Positions 53,712 through 62,367 are shown, counted from the stretch's first letter. The stretch: 64,000 nt of DNA from Scatosoma sp900555925 (GCA_959603585.1 CAUGYD010000002.1:248001-312000), one strand, 5' to 3'. Notes: generated by a model from the letters alone, not told the origin. Made by a program: numbers and translations.

Positions 53712-54641
53712 TCAGTTGTAATCGACCATATAAACGAGACCTTGTGCAAAGTCTCCGAATTTTTCTCCGAAAAGATTGACTCCGCCCTGATGGCGGGCTT
53801 TTTCCTTTACTCCTATACGGAAAGTGATATAGTTTCCATCCTGCAAGCCGAGCGTTTCGATCGTATGTGTGCTGATGGCCATTTCGTCCAAGTAAACGCA
53901 ACTCGGAGTGATTCTCAAAGTTTTGATAATTCCGTATTGAGTAGAATAATCCGACCACCAATCGGGATTGAGGCGTCCTCTCCGTCCTCCGAAATCGCCG
54001 GGAGATAGATATGTCGCCACCTCTGTTCCGTTTATCCAGAATGTAATATCGCTCTCCCAATCGTTACGATAATTAGGCGCTTCACTGCAAATCTCCATAC
54101 TGAATATGACGGCGTTGATGTGTTTATCCTTCAACATATAGTTGGGAACCCGATATTCCAAATATCCTTTACTGAACCAAATCATTTGAGCCTCATAACG
54201 CAAAGGACTGAAAAAGGCTCCCGGCATGTCGTCGGCAACTATGATGCCGTGTTCGCTCGCCATGCCGCAGCCGGCCTCGACGCAGGCATCGGTAAAACTC
54301 CCCAAAGGAATCTCCTGAGAAAACTGAAAACTTTTATTGGAATGTGTATCCGTAGTAAAATCTAGGGAAAAGCGGTCTATCTGACGGGAAATCAGTTTGG
54401 CATTCCCCCGGGTATTGCGTTTTATCGTAACATTGATTAATCCTGCTTTTCGCAAGATATTGATATGAAAAGAAACCGTCGAAATAGGAAGTTTCAGCCG
54501 CTTTGCAAGTTCGGCTATAGAATAACATGAAGAACGCAGCATGCACATGATACGCCTGCGAACGGTGGCGTCTAACGCCTGTATGAGCTCACCGAGTCTG
54601 TCTTCGTCGTCTATTTTCAAATCAAATTCTCGTTTTGCCAT
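53712..54641 (-). CDS. ArsR-like HTH transcriptional regulator with large C-terminal domain
   Basis: 309 residues. Winged HTH at about 20-95: ATVRRRIMCMLRSSCYSI then AELAKRLKLPISTVSFHINILRKAGLI, matching ArsR/HTH_20 folds. The remaining 200 residues are beta-rich with many Trp/Tyr (WSDYSTQYG, DITFWINGTEVATY), probably a ligand-sensing domain. Proteins of this shape commonly sit beside glycan operons in Clostridia. Divergence in time from the glycan operon is set by its own promoter and terminator; it likely controls that operon. Confidence 0.8.
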   Translation of the reverse strand: MAKREFDLKIDDEDRLGELIQALDATVRRRIMCMLRSSCYSIAELAKRLKLPISTVSFHINILRKAGLINVTIKRNTRGNAKLISRQIDRFSLDFTTDTHSNKSFQFSQEIPLGSFTDACVEAGCGMASEHGIIVADDMPGAFFSPLRYEAQMIWFSKGYLEYRVPNYMLKDKHINAVIFSMEICSEAPNYRNDWESDITFWINGTEVATYLSPGDFGGRRGRLNPDWWSDYSTQYGIIKTLRITPSCVYLDEMAISTHTIETLGLQDGNYITFRIGVKEKARHQGGVNLFGEKFGDFAQGLVYMVDYN

Positions 54642-54673
54642 TTCTTTTCCGCCGTATAGTTTTACTTGGCTTC

Positions 54674-54702
54674 AATATAACACATTTTTTTCTTTTTGTC
54701 AA
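54674..54702 (-). promoter_or_regulatory. Promoter of regulator gene
   Basis: Minus-strand TTGACA (54697-54702), 17-bp spacer, TATATT (54674-54679), close to the start codon. The rest of 54703-54957 is AT-rich without a gene and holds a stem GCCACCGGC / GCCGGTGGC (54889-54910) followed by TTTTA. Confidence 0.75.
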
Positions 54703-54957
54703 GATTCATTTTCCAAAATTTGTTTTCTATTCTAATATGTACTAACTAATATGTGTCGTTATTTTGATTTTTCATCTAATATCCTCTTCTTTGTACTTTG
54801 TTTATGTACGGCCCAAAGCCTTACATATAGTTTAGCACAAAGGAGCTTTTTGTATAGCACACGAATAACTGAAAATAAAGCTTTCCGCCACCGGCACAGC
54901 CGGTGGCTTTTACAATGCGGCCGCATCAATCTATCCCCGCCTCGTCCTTCATAAAAG

Positions 54958-54985
54958 AAAGCTCGACCTTCTAAAAGTCGAGCTT
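54958..54985 (-). terminator. Terminator of BrkB-like gene
   Basis: AAAGCTCGACTT / AAGGTCGAGCTTT stem with A and T tracts, about 50 bp after the stop at 55034. Confidence 0.8.
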
Positions 54986-55033
54986 TTCAAATTGCTTACT
55001 TAAACGCACATAGGGAGGGGGTACCGCATGAAA

Positions 55034-55831
55034 TCAAAGGGTTTTACTTTCTCGTGCCGAAATTTTTTCGCTGTTGAAAATTACCCCGACGACAAAGCAA
55101 ATCATCAATACATACAGCCAAAGCATAAAGACAATAATTGCACTGAGTGCCCCATATAATTTCCCCATATTTCCTATTTTCAAATAAATCGTAAACCCGA
55201 TAAGTGCAATCGACCATGCCGCTACCGTAATCGATGTCCCGGGCAACAATTCCTTGAGTTTTACTTTATATGGGCATACATAGAGATTGAGTATCAAAGC
55301 GAGAAAAAAAGAAACCGCAAGAATGAGAATATAATCCAACGTAAGTTCCAGCCAACGCGGAAATAACCGAGAAAAAATAAAAGCTCCTCCACCTAAAACC
55401 GCGCCTGAAATAACAGTGAGAAACATAACCGCGAACATTAACAGCAAAGCGCCTAAACGAACCAACAGACCGTGTTTTTTTCTCTTATATGAATAAATGA
55501 GCTCTCCGCTCCGACGCATGTGATAAAAGAGATTTGTGGCGGAATACAAAGTCGTGGCGATCAAAAAAATCGAAGCGCCTGCCGTTGCGTTCATTGCCTC
55601 TGAACGAATATATAAAAGGATATCCTGCACGGATTCAAAAACCGGTAGAGAAAGAACGCTTTCGGTATCAATTTCTAATTTGCCAAATAACAGCGTCAAC
55701 CAGAACGCAAAAGGGGTAATCGACATAATTAAAAAGTATACTAACATTCCCGCTATCGTCGTGTATTTTTTTTCTGCAAGAACTTCATACTTCCCTTTTG
55801 CCCAAAGGATAAATGTTCGGATTTTATTCAT
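55034..55831 (-). CDS. YihY/BrkB-family membrane protein
   Basis: 265 residues with about six membrane helices. Family landmarks: AGMLVYFLIMSITPFAFW near the N-terminus (family pattern AAxLAYY), the Tyr-rich ATTLYSATNLFYHMRRSGE segment, PGTSITVAAWSIA and YGALSAIIVFMLWLYV. Once called ribonuclease BN, the family is now regarded as membrane proteins of unclear transport function. Monocistronic. The 55832-56013 gap holds no gene seen. Confidence 0.88.
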   Translation of the reverse strand: MNKIRTFILWAKGKYEVLAEKKYTTIAGMLVYFLIMSITPFAFWLTLLFGKLEIDTESVLSLPVFESVQDILLYIRSEAMNATAGASIFLIATTLYSATNLFYHMRRSGELIYSYKRKKHGLLVRLGALLLMFAVMFLTVISGAVLGGGAFIFSRLFPRWLELTLDYILILAVSFFLALILNLYVCPYKVKLKELLPGTSITVAAWSIALIGFTIYLKIGNMGKLYGALSAIIVFMLWLYVLMICFVVGVIFNSEKISARESKTL

Positions 55832-56013
55832 CTTACTATTATGGACAAAAAATTGACTTTTCTTACTTATTTCTTTGAGTAAATAGCATAACCCAAAAAT
55901 ACGCTTTACCTGATTTTTGCGGCTGTCTCTCTATTTCTCATGACCGTCTCCATATAGATAATTTTCCGCTCTGGCTCTACAAATTGCTTTTCAAAAAATG
56001 TCCTTTGCTCATC

Positions 56014-56244
56014 TCAACAGATATTTTTTGTTTCTAATACTTTTATAATATCACCTACTTTCTCCCAATTATCTATATTTAATTCCTCTATTTCAAATTC
56101 TATTCCCATTTCTGCCTCTATATCTACTACGACCTGCACAAACGACAGACTGTCCAAGCTCAATTCTCTTAATTTGCTTTCTTCCGTCACTTCTTCTTCC
56201 AATGCACAATGTTTCTTTATAAACTCGCAAACTTTTTCTCTCAT
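56014..56244 (-). CDS. Acyl carrier protein
   Basis: 76 residues. Phosphopantetheine attachment Ser in LSLDSLSFVQ (D-S-L), acidic helix II (IEAEMGIEFEIEEL). Start ATG overlaps the stop of the adenylation fragment (ATGA), with AAGG upstream. Together with the ligase fragment and BtrH-like fragment it recalls dedicated carriers of specialised acyl transfer, as BtrI in butirosin synthesis, rather than the fatty-acid ACP. AT-rich compared with neighbours. Confidence 0.9.
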   Translation of the reverse strand: MREKVCEFIKKHCALEEEVTEESKLRELSLDSLSFVQVVVDIEAEMGIEFEIEELNIDNWEKVGDIIKVLETKNIC

Positions 56245-56624
56245 CGCCTTACCTTCTTTCCGCTCGCTGTCCGTTCTATCTCGGTCACTTGTTCTATTCT
56301 ATTCGGCATAAAATGTGCGTTTAACCTTCCCGCAAGCTGTTTCCTCAATGCCCACGGCTCAGATGTTCCCATATATTTCAAACAAATTTCCGTCACTCCG
56401 TTTTCTCCGCTCTTACCATATACAATACAATCTTCTACACCCGTGCAATTTTTTACTTCTTCCTCTATTTCTTCCGGAAAAATATTTATTCCCGCCCGTA
56501 TCAACATATCGTCTTTTCTGCCTTCTATATAGTAATAACCCTCTTCATCCTTGTATGCCATATCACCCGTATATAGCCAACCATTCTTTATTTTCTTTTT
56601 ACTTTTCTCTTCGTCCTTAACCAT
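56241..56624 (-). pseudogene. Acyl-CoA/ACP ligase (ANL superfamily) C-terminal fragment
   Basis: 127 codons covering only the end of an AMP-forming ligase, normally about 500 residues. Core motif YTGDMAYKDEEGYYYIEGR (Asp contacts AMP ribose), hinge DDMLIRAGINIFPEEIEE, and the catalytic Lys motif RTASGKKVRR at the C-terminus. The N-terminal 380 residues with the P-loop are gone. No ribosome site precedes the ATG, and a stop lies just upstream in frame. The missing part was probably lost in the deletion that also cut the BtrH-like gene. Confidence 0.82.
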
Positions 56625-57076
56625 TCCGCTCGGTCAAAATAAGGATCTACGAGGAAAAATGCCTCAGCTCTATTGCCCATAATTAATACTGTATGATTGT
56701 TATGTAAATGTTTATAATAAGGGTCCCAAGAAACATAATAACAATCTAAATGGACGATAACAGGTCTTCCTTCTTCAATTTCGTTTTCAAGATACGCTCG
56801 ATATTCTTCCCAATTCGTTACGTTTTTTTCTTTTATAAAAACTCCATAAGATTGGTATAATTCCGGCAAACTTTTTATGTCGCACAACTTTTCCGATATC
56901 TTTTGTTTTGGCGCTTCTATATATCGAACTCCCGGATAAGCACCGCTCAATGGGAGAGAAAAATCTTTTCCGTAATATGCAAATAATTTTGCCAAGTTGT
57001 ATTCCACACACATTCCTCGTTTTCTCAAAGTAGGAAATGCCGTAGGATAATCGACCGTTAATATTTTTTCTGACAT
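56588..57076 (-). CDS. BtrH-like (C39-fold) acyltransferase, truncated
   Basis: 162 residues with AAGGAG before the ATG. Matches the BtrH N-terminal/C39-like fold: RGMCVEYNLAKLFAYYG near the N-terminus (Cys at about 22), GRPVIVHLDCYYVSWDPYY and HNNHTVLIMG (His) and LVDPYFD. BtrH moves an acyl group from an acyl carrier protein to an amine in butirosin synthesis. Full-length relatives are about 300-330 residues; here homology stops at about residue 150, at the junction with the ligase fragment, and the last ten residues are frame-shifted filler. Possibly non-functional. Confidence 0.68.
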   Translation of the reverse strand: MSEKILTVDYPTAFPTLRKRGMCVEYNLAKLFAYYGKDFSLPLSGAYPGVRYIEAPKQKISEKLCDIKSLPELYQSYGVFIKEKNVTNWEEYRAYLENEIEEGRPVIVHLDCYYVSWDPYYKHLHNNHTVLIMGNRAEAFFLVDPYFDRAEWLRTKRKVKRK

Positions 57077-57233
57077 ATTTTCTCCTTTTCATCTCATCGG
57101 ATTTTTCTCAGCGATTCTATTATAGCAAAAAAAGTTATCCATAACCTGTCAACTTTTTAATGCTCGCTTTTATTACCGAGGATAAAATTTATTTTCTTTC
57201 ATAAAAATTTTTCCGTAATCCCCCTTTGAACGG

Positions 57234-57262
57234 CTGACTTTCTTTTGTTTTTATGATATACT
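57234..57262 (+). promoter_or_regulatory. Promoter of purF-like gene
   Basis: CTGACT (57234-57239), 17-bp spacer, TATACT (57257-57262). The leader of about 75 nt contains an imperfect stem GAGACG...CGTCTC (57285-57314). Confidence 0.6.
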
Positions 57263-57343
57263 ATTTCAGTACAAAAGAAAAAAAGAGACGCTCCTTCTCA
57301 TGAAGATCGTCTCGTCTACATCGGAATTACGGAGGTAAAAATA

Positions 57344-58747
57344 TTGAGCGGATTTTTCGGAGTGGCTTCAAAGAAAGACTGTGTTTTCGATTTATTTTTC
57401 GGCACGGACTATCATTCTCATCTCGGCACGAGACGGGGCGGCATGGCCGTTTACGGAGAAAGCGGCTTTAACCGTGCAATTCATAATATCGAAAATTCCC
57501 CTTTCCGCACAAAATTTGAACGCGATTTTGAAGAAATGAAAGGGAATATCGGAATCGGCTGTATTTCGGACAGCGAACCGCAGCCGCTGTTAGTCCGTTC
57601 TCACTTCGGCAATTTTGCCATTGCGACGGTAGGAAGAATCAATAATACCGACGAGCTCGTCAAAGCGGCTTTCGCGGCGGGAACCTCCCATTTTCTCGAA
57701 ATGAGCGGCGGCAGCATCAATGCTACGGAACTCACGGCGGCACTTATCAATCGCGGCAATACCATTCCCGAAGGAATTCGGTATGCACAGAGTGTGATAG
57801 ACGGTTCCATGTCTATCCTCATTCTCACGCAAAACGGAATTTACGCCGCACGCGACAGCATGGGGCGTACCCCCGTCGTACTCGGAAGAAAAAAAGACGC
57901 CTATTGCATCGCCTTTGAATCGTTTTCCTACCTCAATCTCGGCTATGAGGATTATAAAGAACTCGGACCGGGAGAAATTGATTTTATCACGGCGGAGGGA
58001 GCGGAGGTCATTCTTCCGCCCTCGGATACGACAAAAATATGTTCTTTCCTTTGGGTCTATTACGGTTATCCCGCCTCCTCTTATGAGGGGCTGAATGTTG
58101 AAAAAATGCGCTATAACTGCGGCGATATGCTCGCCAGAAGGGACGACGTTTCCGCCGACAGCGTAGCGGGGCTTCCCGATTCGGGAACCGCTCACGCAGT
58201 AGGATACGCGAATCGTTCCAAAATTCCCCTTTCCCGTCCCTTCGTAAAATATACCCCCACTTGGCCGCGTTCGTTCATGCCGCAGAGCCAAAAACGGAGA
58301 GATCTGATCGCCCACATGAAGCTGATTCCCATCGATTCCATGATCCGTGGTAAAAAATTAGTTTTGATAGACGATTCTCTCGTCAGGGGGACGCAAATGC
58401 ACGGAACTACGGATTTTCTTTACCGGAACGGAGCGAAAGAGCTGCATATTCGTCTCGCGTGTCCCCCGATTCTTTACGGCTGTCCTTATCTGAATTTTTC
58501 CCGTTCCAATTCTTCCATGGAGCTGATCGCACGACGCAAAATTGCAGAGATAGAAGGCAGTGATTCGGAAGAGAAGCTCGCGCCCTACCTTGATCCCGAT
58601 TCCGATCAATATGCGGCCATGGTCGAAGCGATACGAAAAGAGCTTAAATTTACGACGCTTAAATACCATCGCCTCGACGATATGCTCGAATCCACGGGAC
58701 TCCCTTCCTGTAAATTCTGCACGTATTGCTGGCACGGTAAAAAATAA
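57344..58747 (+). CDS. purF: Amidophosphoribosyltransferase-like protein lacking the glutaminase cysteine
   Basis: 467 residues from a TTG start with GGAGG 8 nt upstream. PurF makes phosphoribosylamine from PRPP and glutamine. PRPP loop LVLIDDSLVRGTQ and the flexible GLPDSGTAHAVGYA segment are intact, as are Fe-S type cysteines (KICSFLWVYYG, YGCPYL, CKFCTYCW). But the N-terminus reads M-S-G-F-F-G-V: the invariant Cys nucleophile that follows Met is Ser, and the glutamine-binding motif RGQ-x-x-[AG]-G reads RRGGMAVY. The glutaminase half may be inactive or use ammonia. A subfamily of this type probably exists in Clostridia. Not part of a pur cluster here. Confidence 0.85.
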   Translation: MSGFFGVASKKDCVFDLFFGTDYHSHLGTRRGGMAVYGESGFNRAIHNIENSPFRTKFERDFEEMKGNIGIGCISDSEPQPLLVRSHFGNFAIATVGRINNTDELVKAAFAAGTSHFLEMSGGSINATELTAALINRGNTIPEGIRYAQSVIDGSMSILILTQNGIYAARDSMGRTPVVLGRKKDAYCIAFESFSYLNLGYEDYKELGPGEIDFITAEGAEVILPPSDTTKICSFLWVYYGYPASSYEGLNVEKMRYNCGDMLARRDDVSADSVAGLPDSGTAHAVGYANRSKIPLSRPFVKYTPTWPRSFMPQSQKRRDLIAHMKLIPIDSMIRGKKLVLIDDSLVRGTQMHGTTDFLYRNGAKELHIRLACPPILYGCPYLNFSRSNSSMELIARRKIAEIEGSDSEEKLAPYLDPDSDQYAAMVEAIRKELKFTTLKYHRLDDMLESTGLPSCKFCTYCWHGKK

Positions 58748-58771
58748 GCATTGAAAATAATTTTGAAAAAA

Positions 58772-58815
58772 CGCTTCCCGCCCGTCGGAAAATCCGACGG
58801 GCGGGAAGCGCTCCT
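58772..58815. terminator. Strong hairpin between convergent purF-like and membrane-protein genes
   Basis: CGCTTCCCGCCCGTCGGA / TCCGACGGGCGGGAAGCG perfect 18-bp stem with a 3-nt loop, then CTCCTTTTATT on the plus strand. Confidence 0.88.
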
Positions 58816-58820
58816 TTTAT

Positions 58821-59168
58821 TCAGTCCCCGAGCAATTCATTGCTGAGAGCAATAATTTTCGCTCCGTATTTTTTCTTTCTCGATGTAAGAATATGCCGAT
58901 AAATAAAATAATTGACAGTGACCATAGCGATCCCGACCAAACCTATGGCGATTCCCAAAGGAGCCAAATTTCCGATGACCTTCATAGCGAGACACATGCC
59001 CGTTCCGAGAATCAACGTGCCGGCTGTTCCAAACGTATAAGCAAAAATCTCCGCCGGACGTTTTATCCGTCTGTCCATTTTTTTCAGAGAATCTAATTTT
59101 GTTTCTCCATGCTCAGTGTACTCGTCGCGCAGCCGATTTACAAATTTTCTTTCTTGTTGTCTGTCCAT
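58821..59168 (-). CDS. Small two-helix membrane protein, paralogue of next gene
   Basis: 115 residues: charged N-terminal helix (about 1-38), two membrane helices (about 42-62 and 68-90), and a C-terminal tail SRKKKYGAKIIALSNELLGD. The tail matches NKKKYGPEILRLSRELLNE of the next gene upstream, as does the helix order. No known family recognised. Last gene in the two-component/membrane-protein operon. Confidence 0.7.
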   Translation of the reverse strand: MDRQQERKFVNRLRDEYTEHGETKLDSLKKMDRRIKRPAEIFAYTFGTAGTLILGTGMCLAMKVIGNLAPLGIAIGLVGIAMVTVNYFIYRHILTSRKKKYGAKIIALSNELLGD

Positions 59169-59272
59169 AATGATTTCTCCTCGATTGATTTTGTAGTCCT
59201 ATTATAGCAGACAATTGTTTTTCTTTCGTTTGAATTTTGTTAATCAAAAGTATTTATCTTGTAAATATTTTG

Positions 59273-59686
59273 TTAATCCGAACTTTTCGAATCTGTCCGT
59301 TCATTCAAAAGTTCTCGGCTCAATCGTAAAATTTCAGGTCCATACTTTTTCTTATTTCTCTGAAAAATAATGCGATAGAGAGGATAAGCGGCGCCCGCAA
59401 AACAAGCACCCAATGCACAGACGACGCTTCCCCAAACAATTAAAGCCCAAGAGAGCACCATACTCAATCCCAAGCCGAAAACAAGTACTCCGAAAACACC
59501 GAAAGAGAATGCAACCAGCTTTGCCGTATTCCTGACGAAGAAATCCAAGGATTTCAAGCGCTCCAATTTTTCGTTGTTTTTGGCATCGGGCAAATATTGA
59601 CTGCGAATTTCTTCTATCTCTTTTCGTTCGGTCTCTGTCGGAGCAGAATAAGTATAATTAAATTTGTTTCGATTTTCTTCCTGCAT
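59273..59686 (-). CDS. Small two-helix membrane protein
   Basis: 137 residues: charged helical N-terminus (about 15-52), two membrane helices (about 56-78 and 82-106), and the conserved tail KKKYGPEILRLSRELL. Its start overlaps the end of the 305-residue membrane-protein gene by 29 nt, showing translational coupling. Function unknown; co-regulation with the adjacent kinase/regulator is likely. Confidence 0.72.
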   Translation of the reverse strand: MQEENRNKFNYTYSAPTETERKEIEEIRSQYLPDAKNNEKLERLKSLDFFVRNTAKLVAFSFGVFGVLVFGLGLSMVLSWALIVWGSVVCALGACFAGAAYPLYRIIFQRNKKKYGPEILRLSRELLNERTDSKSSD

Positions 59687-60575
59687 TTTGTTTTTCCTCT
59701 TTTAAGCGACGAAGTCTTGTATTAGCGACAATCGACATTCCGATACCTATCCCTATCGTCATGAGACAAGCTGTTCCGCCGGTCGCTGCATTCATTAGCG
59801 GCATACCCTCTCCCTCTGAAAAAGTTCCGATCAAAGCGACTTGCAACGGAACCAAGGAAGTCATTGCGTCTACAAAACCGATATTCCTGAGCGCTTGCAC
59901 TGCGGGATCGTTGAACCGTTTTGCCTTAAATATATTGCTTATGGCCAATATCACCCGATAAAACGTATATGCGGCGGTCGCATAAATCATGATTTCCGAA
60001 GAAGCCTCCGTATTCTTTTCGGAAAGAACCATCTGCGTGACGGCGGGGATCATTGCAACGGACAATCCGATTAAAGCAAACCCGCAGGCACGATAAATTC
60101 TAACTTTCTTTTCCTCGTCGCCTTCGTCCGCCTTCCGCGCTCCGCGAAGAATCGCGAAACGAAGCGCTCCCAAGGCAAAATGATATCCGGAGAGCGCCCC
60201 ATACCATACAGAGCGAAAAACGATCCCCATTATAGCTTCAAATACGGCATACGCGGCATTTACGACAAAAGAAACGAATGCAAAGGCGGAGGAGCGAAAT
60301 CCGTAATCATGGACAAATTTTTTTGTAAACGAATACCTGTCCGCGACATTTGAAATTTTTTTCTTCATCTTTTTTCCCATACGCACCAACGTATAGATAG
60401 AATAAGACAAAGTGATTGCGGCGGCCGCATATACGACATACACGGCGGGAGCTGAAAAATCCGTCGCCACACATATAAGAGAAGCGGCGACCGTCACAAG
60501 AGTCAAAAGATAGACGATGATCAAAAAAATTCCGTTAGGAGATTTGAGAAATTCAAAAAATCTGTTCTTTTTCAT
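59658..60575 (-). CDS. Polytopic membrane protein of unknown function
   Basis: 305 residues with about seven or eight membrane helices and a basic amphipathic stretch (RMGKKMKKKISNVADRYSFT) after the second. No motif of a known transporter family recognised. The start overlaps the stop of the histidine kinase gene by 4 nt. May be the sensed or regulated partner of the two-component system. Confidence 0.72.
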   Translation of the reverse strand: MKKNRFFEFLKSPNGIFLIIVYLLTLVTVAASLICVATDFSAPAVYVVYAAAAITLSYSIYTLVRMGKKMKKKISNVADRYSFTKKFVHDYGFRSSAFAFVSFVVNAAYAVFEAIMGIVFRSVWYGALSGYHFALGALRFAILRGARKADEGDEEKKVRIYRACGFALIGLSVAMIPAVTQMVLSEKNTEASSEIMIYATAAYTFYRVILAISNIFKAKRFNDPAVQALRNIGFVDAMTSLVPLQVALIGTFSEGEGMPLMNAATGGTACLMTIGIGIGMSIVANTRLRRLKEEKQNAGRKSKQI

Positions 60576-61621
60576 CGCGCGTCTTTCCGTAATTTGACGG
60601 TAAAAGTGCTGCCTTTCCCCAATTCGCTGGAAACTCCGATTTCCCCGCCCAAAATATCGATGACTTTCTTGACTAATGCAAGTCCCAGTCCGTTGCCTTC
60701 TCGGGAATGGGAGGTATCTCCCTGATAAAATTTGTCGAAAATATGCACGCCCGTTTCCGACGACATTCCGCAGCCCGTATCGGAAATGACAAACACGGCC
60801 GCCCCTCCTTCTTCCTTTAAGGAAATTTCGATTTTTCCGCCCTCATCGGTAAATTTTACCGCATTGGATATCAGATTATTCCAAACCAATTCGAGACAGC
60901 TTTCATCGGAAACAGCGGTAACTTCTCGAATATCGCAATCGAGCTGCAAGCCTTTTTTATCGATTTCTTCTGCAAATTGCAGAATACATTCTGTCAGAGA
61001 TTCATCTAAACGTATTTCCGCCTTTTGGGGAGTAATGGTCTGATTTTCCAATTTACTGAGCTTCAAAACATTGGAGGTAAGTGCCGCCAGCCGCTTTGCG
61101 GCCGCAGACAGCGTATCGGCATATTCTTTTCTTCTCTCGGGCGAAGGTTCCTCTTTCAGCATGGATGCATAATTTTGTATAACCGACAGCGGAGTTTTTA
61201 TTTCGTGAGACACATTTGAAATGAAATCCGTCTTCAAAAGTTCATTTTTTTCCAGCTCCTCCGTCATGCGATTGAGATTGTCCATAATCATGTCATATTC
61301 ATCGTAGCGGCTCCAAGAGTGCGACGGCTGTATTCGAACGGAAAAGTCTCCTTTCGTAATACGTTCCGTCGCTTCGAGAATTTTTTCTACCGGCCTTTCC
61401 ACTGTCAGCTTTCTCCGAACGGCATCTATGGCGACATAAACCGTCGTCAAAAGAAAAATATTCAGTAACGACAGCCCCGCGCTCAAAGCGCGATTACCGC
61501 CGCTGCGCTCGGATACCGCAGAATACAGGAGAATAGAGCTCGAAGCGACGAGCGTCACCGAAACGAACATCCAAAAATATCCCCATGCGGAAAAGCGCGT
61601 CTTATGCGTTTTCCTTTTCAT
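60572..61621 (-). CDS. Sensor histidine kinase
   Basis: 349 residues. Two membrane helices (about 15-33 and 40-62) with almost no extracytoplasmic loop, a HAMP-like linker (VEKILEATERITKGDFSVRI), HisKA with His in DFISNVSHEIKTPLSVIQN, and HATPase_c with WNNLISNAVKF, VISDTGCGM, NGLGLALVKKV. Intramembrane-sensing type. Overlaps its regulator gene by 4 nt. Confidence 0.92.
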   Translation of the reverse strand: MKRKTHKTRFSAWGYFWMFVSVTLVASSSILLYSAVSERSGGNRALSAGLSLLNIFLLTTVYVAIDAVRRKLTVERPVEKILEATERITKGDFSVRIQPSHSWSRYDEYDMIMDNLNRMTEELEKNELLKTDFISNVSHEIKTPLSVIQNYASMLKEEPSPERRKEYADTLSAAAKRLAALTSNVLKLSKLENQTITPQKAEIRLDESLTECILQFAEEIDKKGLQLDCDIREVTAVSDESCLELVWNNLISNAVKFTDEGGKIEISLKEEGGAAVFVISDTGCGMSSETGVHIFDKFYQGDTSHSREGNGLGLALVKKVIDILGGEIGVSSELGKGSTFTVKLRKDAR

Positions 61622-62289
61622 TTCAATACCGCCTTATATCCCAAACCGTGGACGGTGACAATTTCAAATCCCGTACAATTCGCCGTCTTTTCCCTGAGTT
61701 TCACGATATATACATCTACCGTCCTCGACGTAGCAGAGGAATCAAATCCCCAAAACTCCTCCATGAGCTGCGGTCTGGAAAAAGTTTTTTTCGGGTAGGA
61801 AAGCAGTTTATATAATAAATCGAACTCCCTAACCGTAAGCGACAATTCCTCTCCGTCTACATAGGCGGTATGTTCCTCTTTATCCATGACGAGATTTCCT
61901 GCTTCGATTTTATTTCCCGCCTCAATTTTCGCACGTCTGAGAAGCGCCCCTACGCGGAGTCGCAATTCGTCGAGTTCAAAAGGCTTGACGAGATAATCGT
62001 CTATTCCGATAGAAAAGCCTTTCTTTTTCGCAGGCATGTCGTCGCGAGCGGAAATAAACAAAATCGGCAAAGCCTTATCGACGGTACGAATTTCCTGAGC
62101 AAGAGCGAATCCGTCCATACCCGGCATCATAATATCGCTGACGACCATATCGAATTTATCCCTGTCCATTTGCTCCAAAGCGCTCTTTCCGTTCAAGCAA
62201 CCTTTTATTCCGTAGCCGGCTTCGACAAGACATCTGCATATCGCCTCATTGATCTGTTCGTCGTCTTCTACCACCAAAATCTTAGCCAT
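61618..62289 (-). CDS. OmpR-family response regulator
   Basis: 223 residues. VEDDEQINEA acidic pair, phospho-Asp in DMVVSDIMMPGMDG, Lys in DYLVKPFE; winged helix with TVREFDLLYKLLS, TSRTVDVYIVKLREK and VHGLGYKAVL. First gene of a five-gene operon. Three 11-bp-spaced TTTA[AG]CA repeats overlap its -35 region and may be its own binding site. Confidence 0.93.
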   Translation of the reverse strand: MAKILVVEDDEQINEAICRCLVEAGYGIKGCLNGKSALEQMDRDKFDMVVSDIMMPGMDGFALAQEIRTVDKALPILFISARDDMPAKKKGFSIGIDDYLVKPFELDELRLRVGALLRRAKIEAGNKIEAGNLVMDKEEHTAYVDGEELSLTVREFDLLYKLLSYPKKTFSRPQLMEEFWGFDSSATSRTVDVYIVKLREKTANCTGFEIVTVHGLGYKAVLK

Positions 62290-62312
62290 TTTTTACCCGT
62301 CCGTTTTTTATT

Positions 62313-62367
62313 ATTATACAGCAATTTTGTTTTGCTATTGCTAAAAAATTGTTAAACTTTTGTTAAA
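62313..62367 (-). promoter_or_regulatory. Promoter with three 11-bp-spaced direct repeats
   Basis: Minus-strand -10 TATAAT (62313-62318). Repeats TTTAACA (62361-62367), TTTAACA (62350-62356) and TTTAGCA (62339-62345) are in exact 11-bp register, the last overlapping where a -35 box would be (only GCAATA there). Typical of an OmpR-family-activated, likely autoregulated promoter. Confidence 0.65.
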
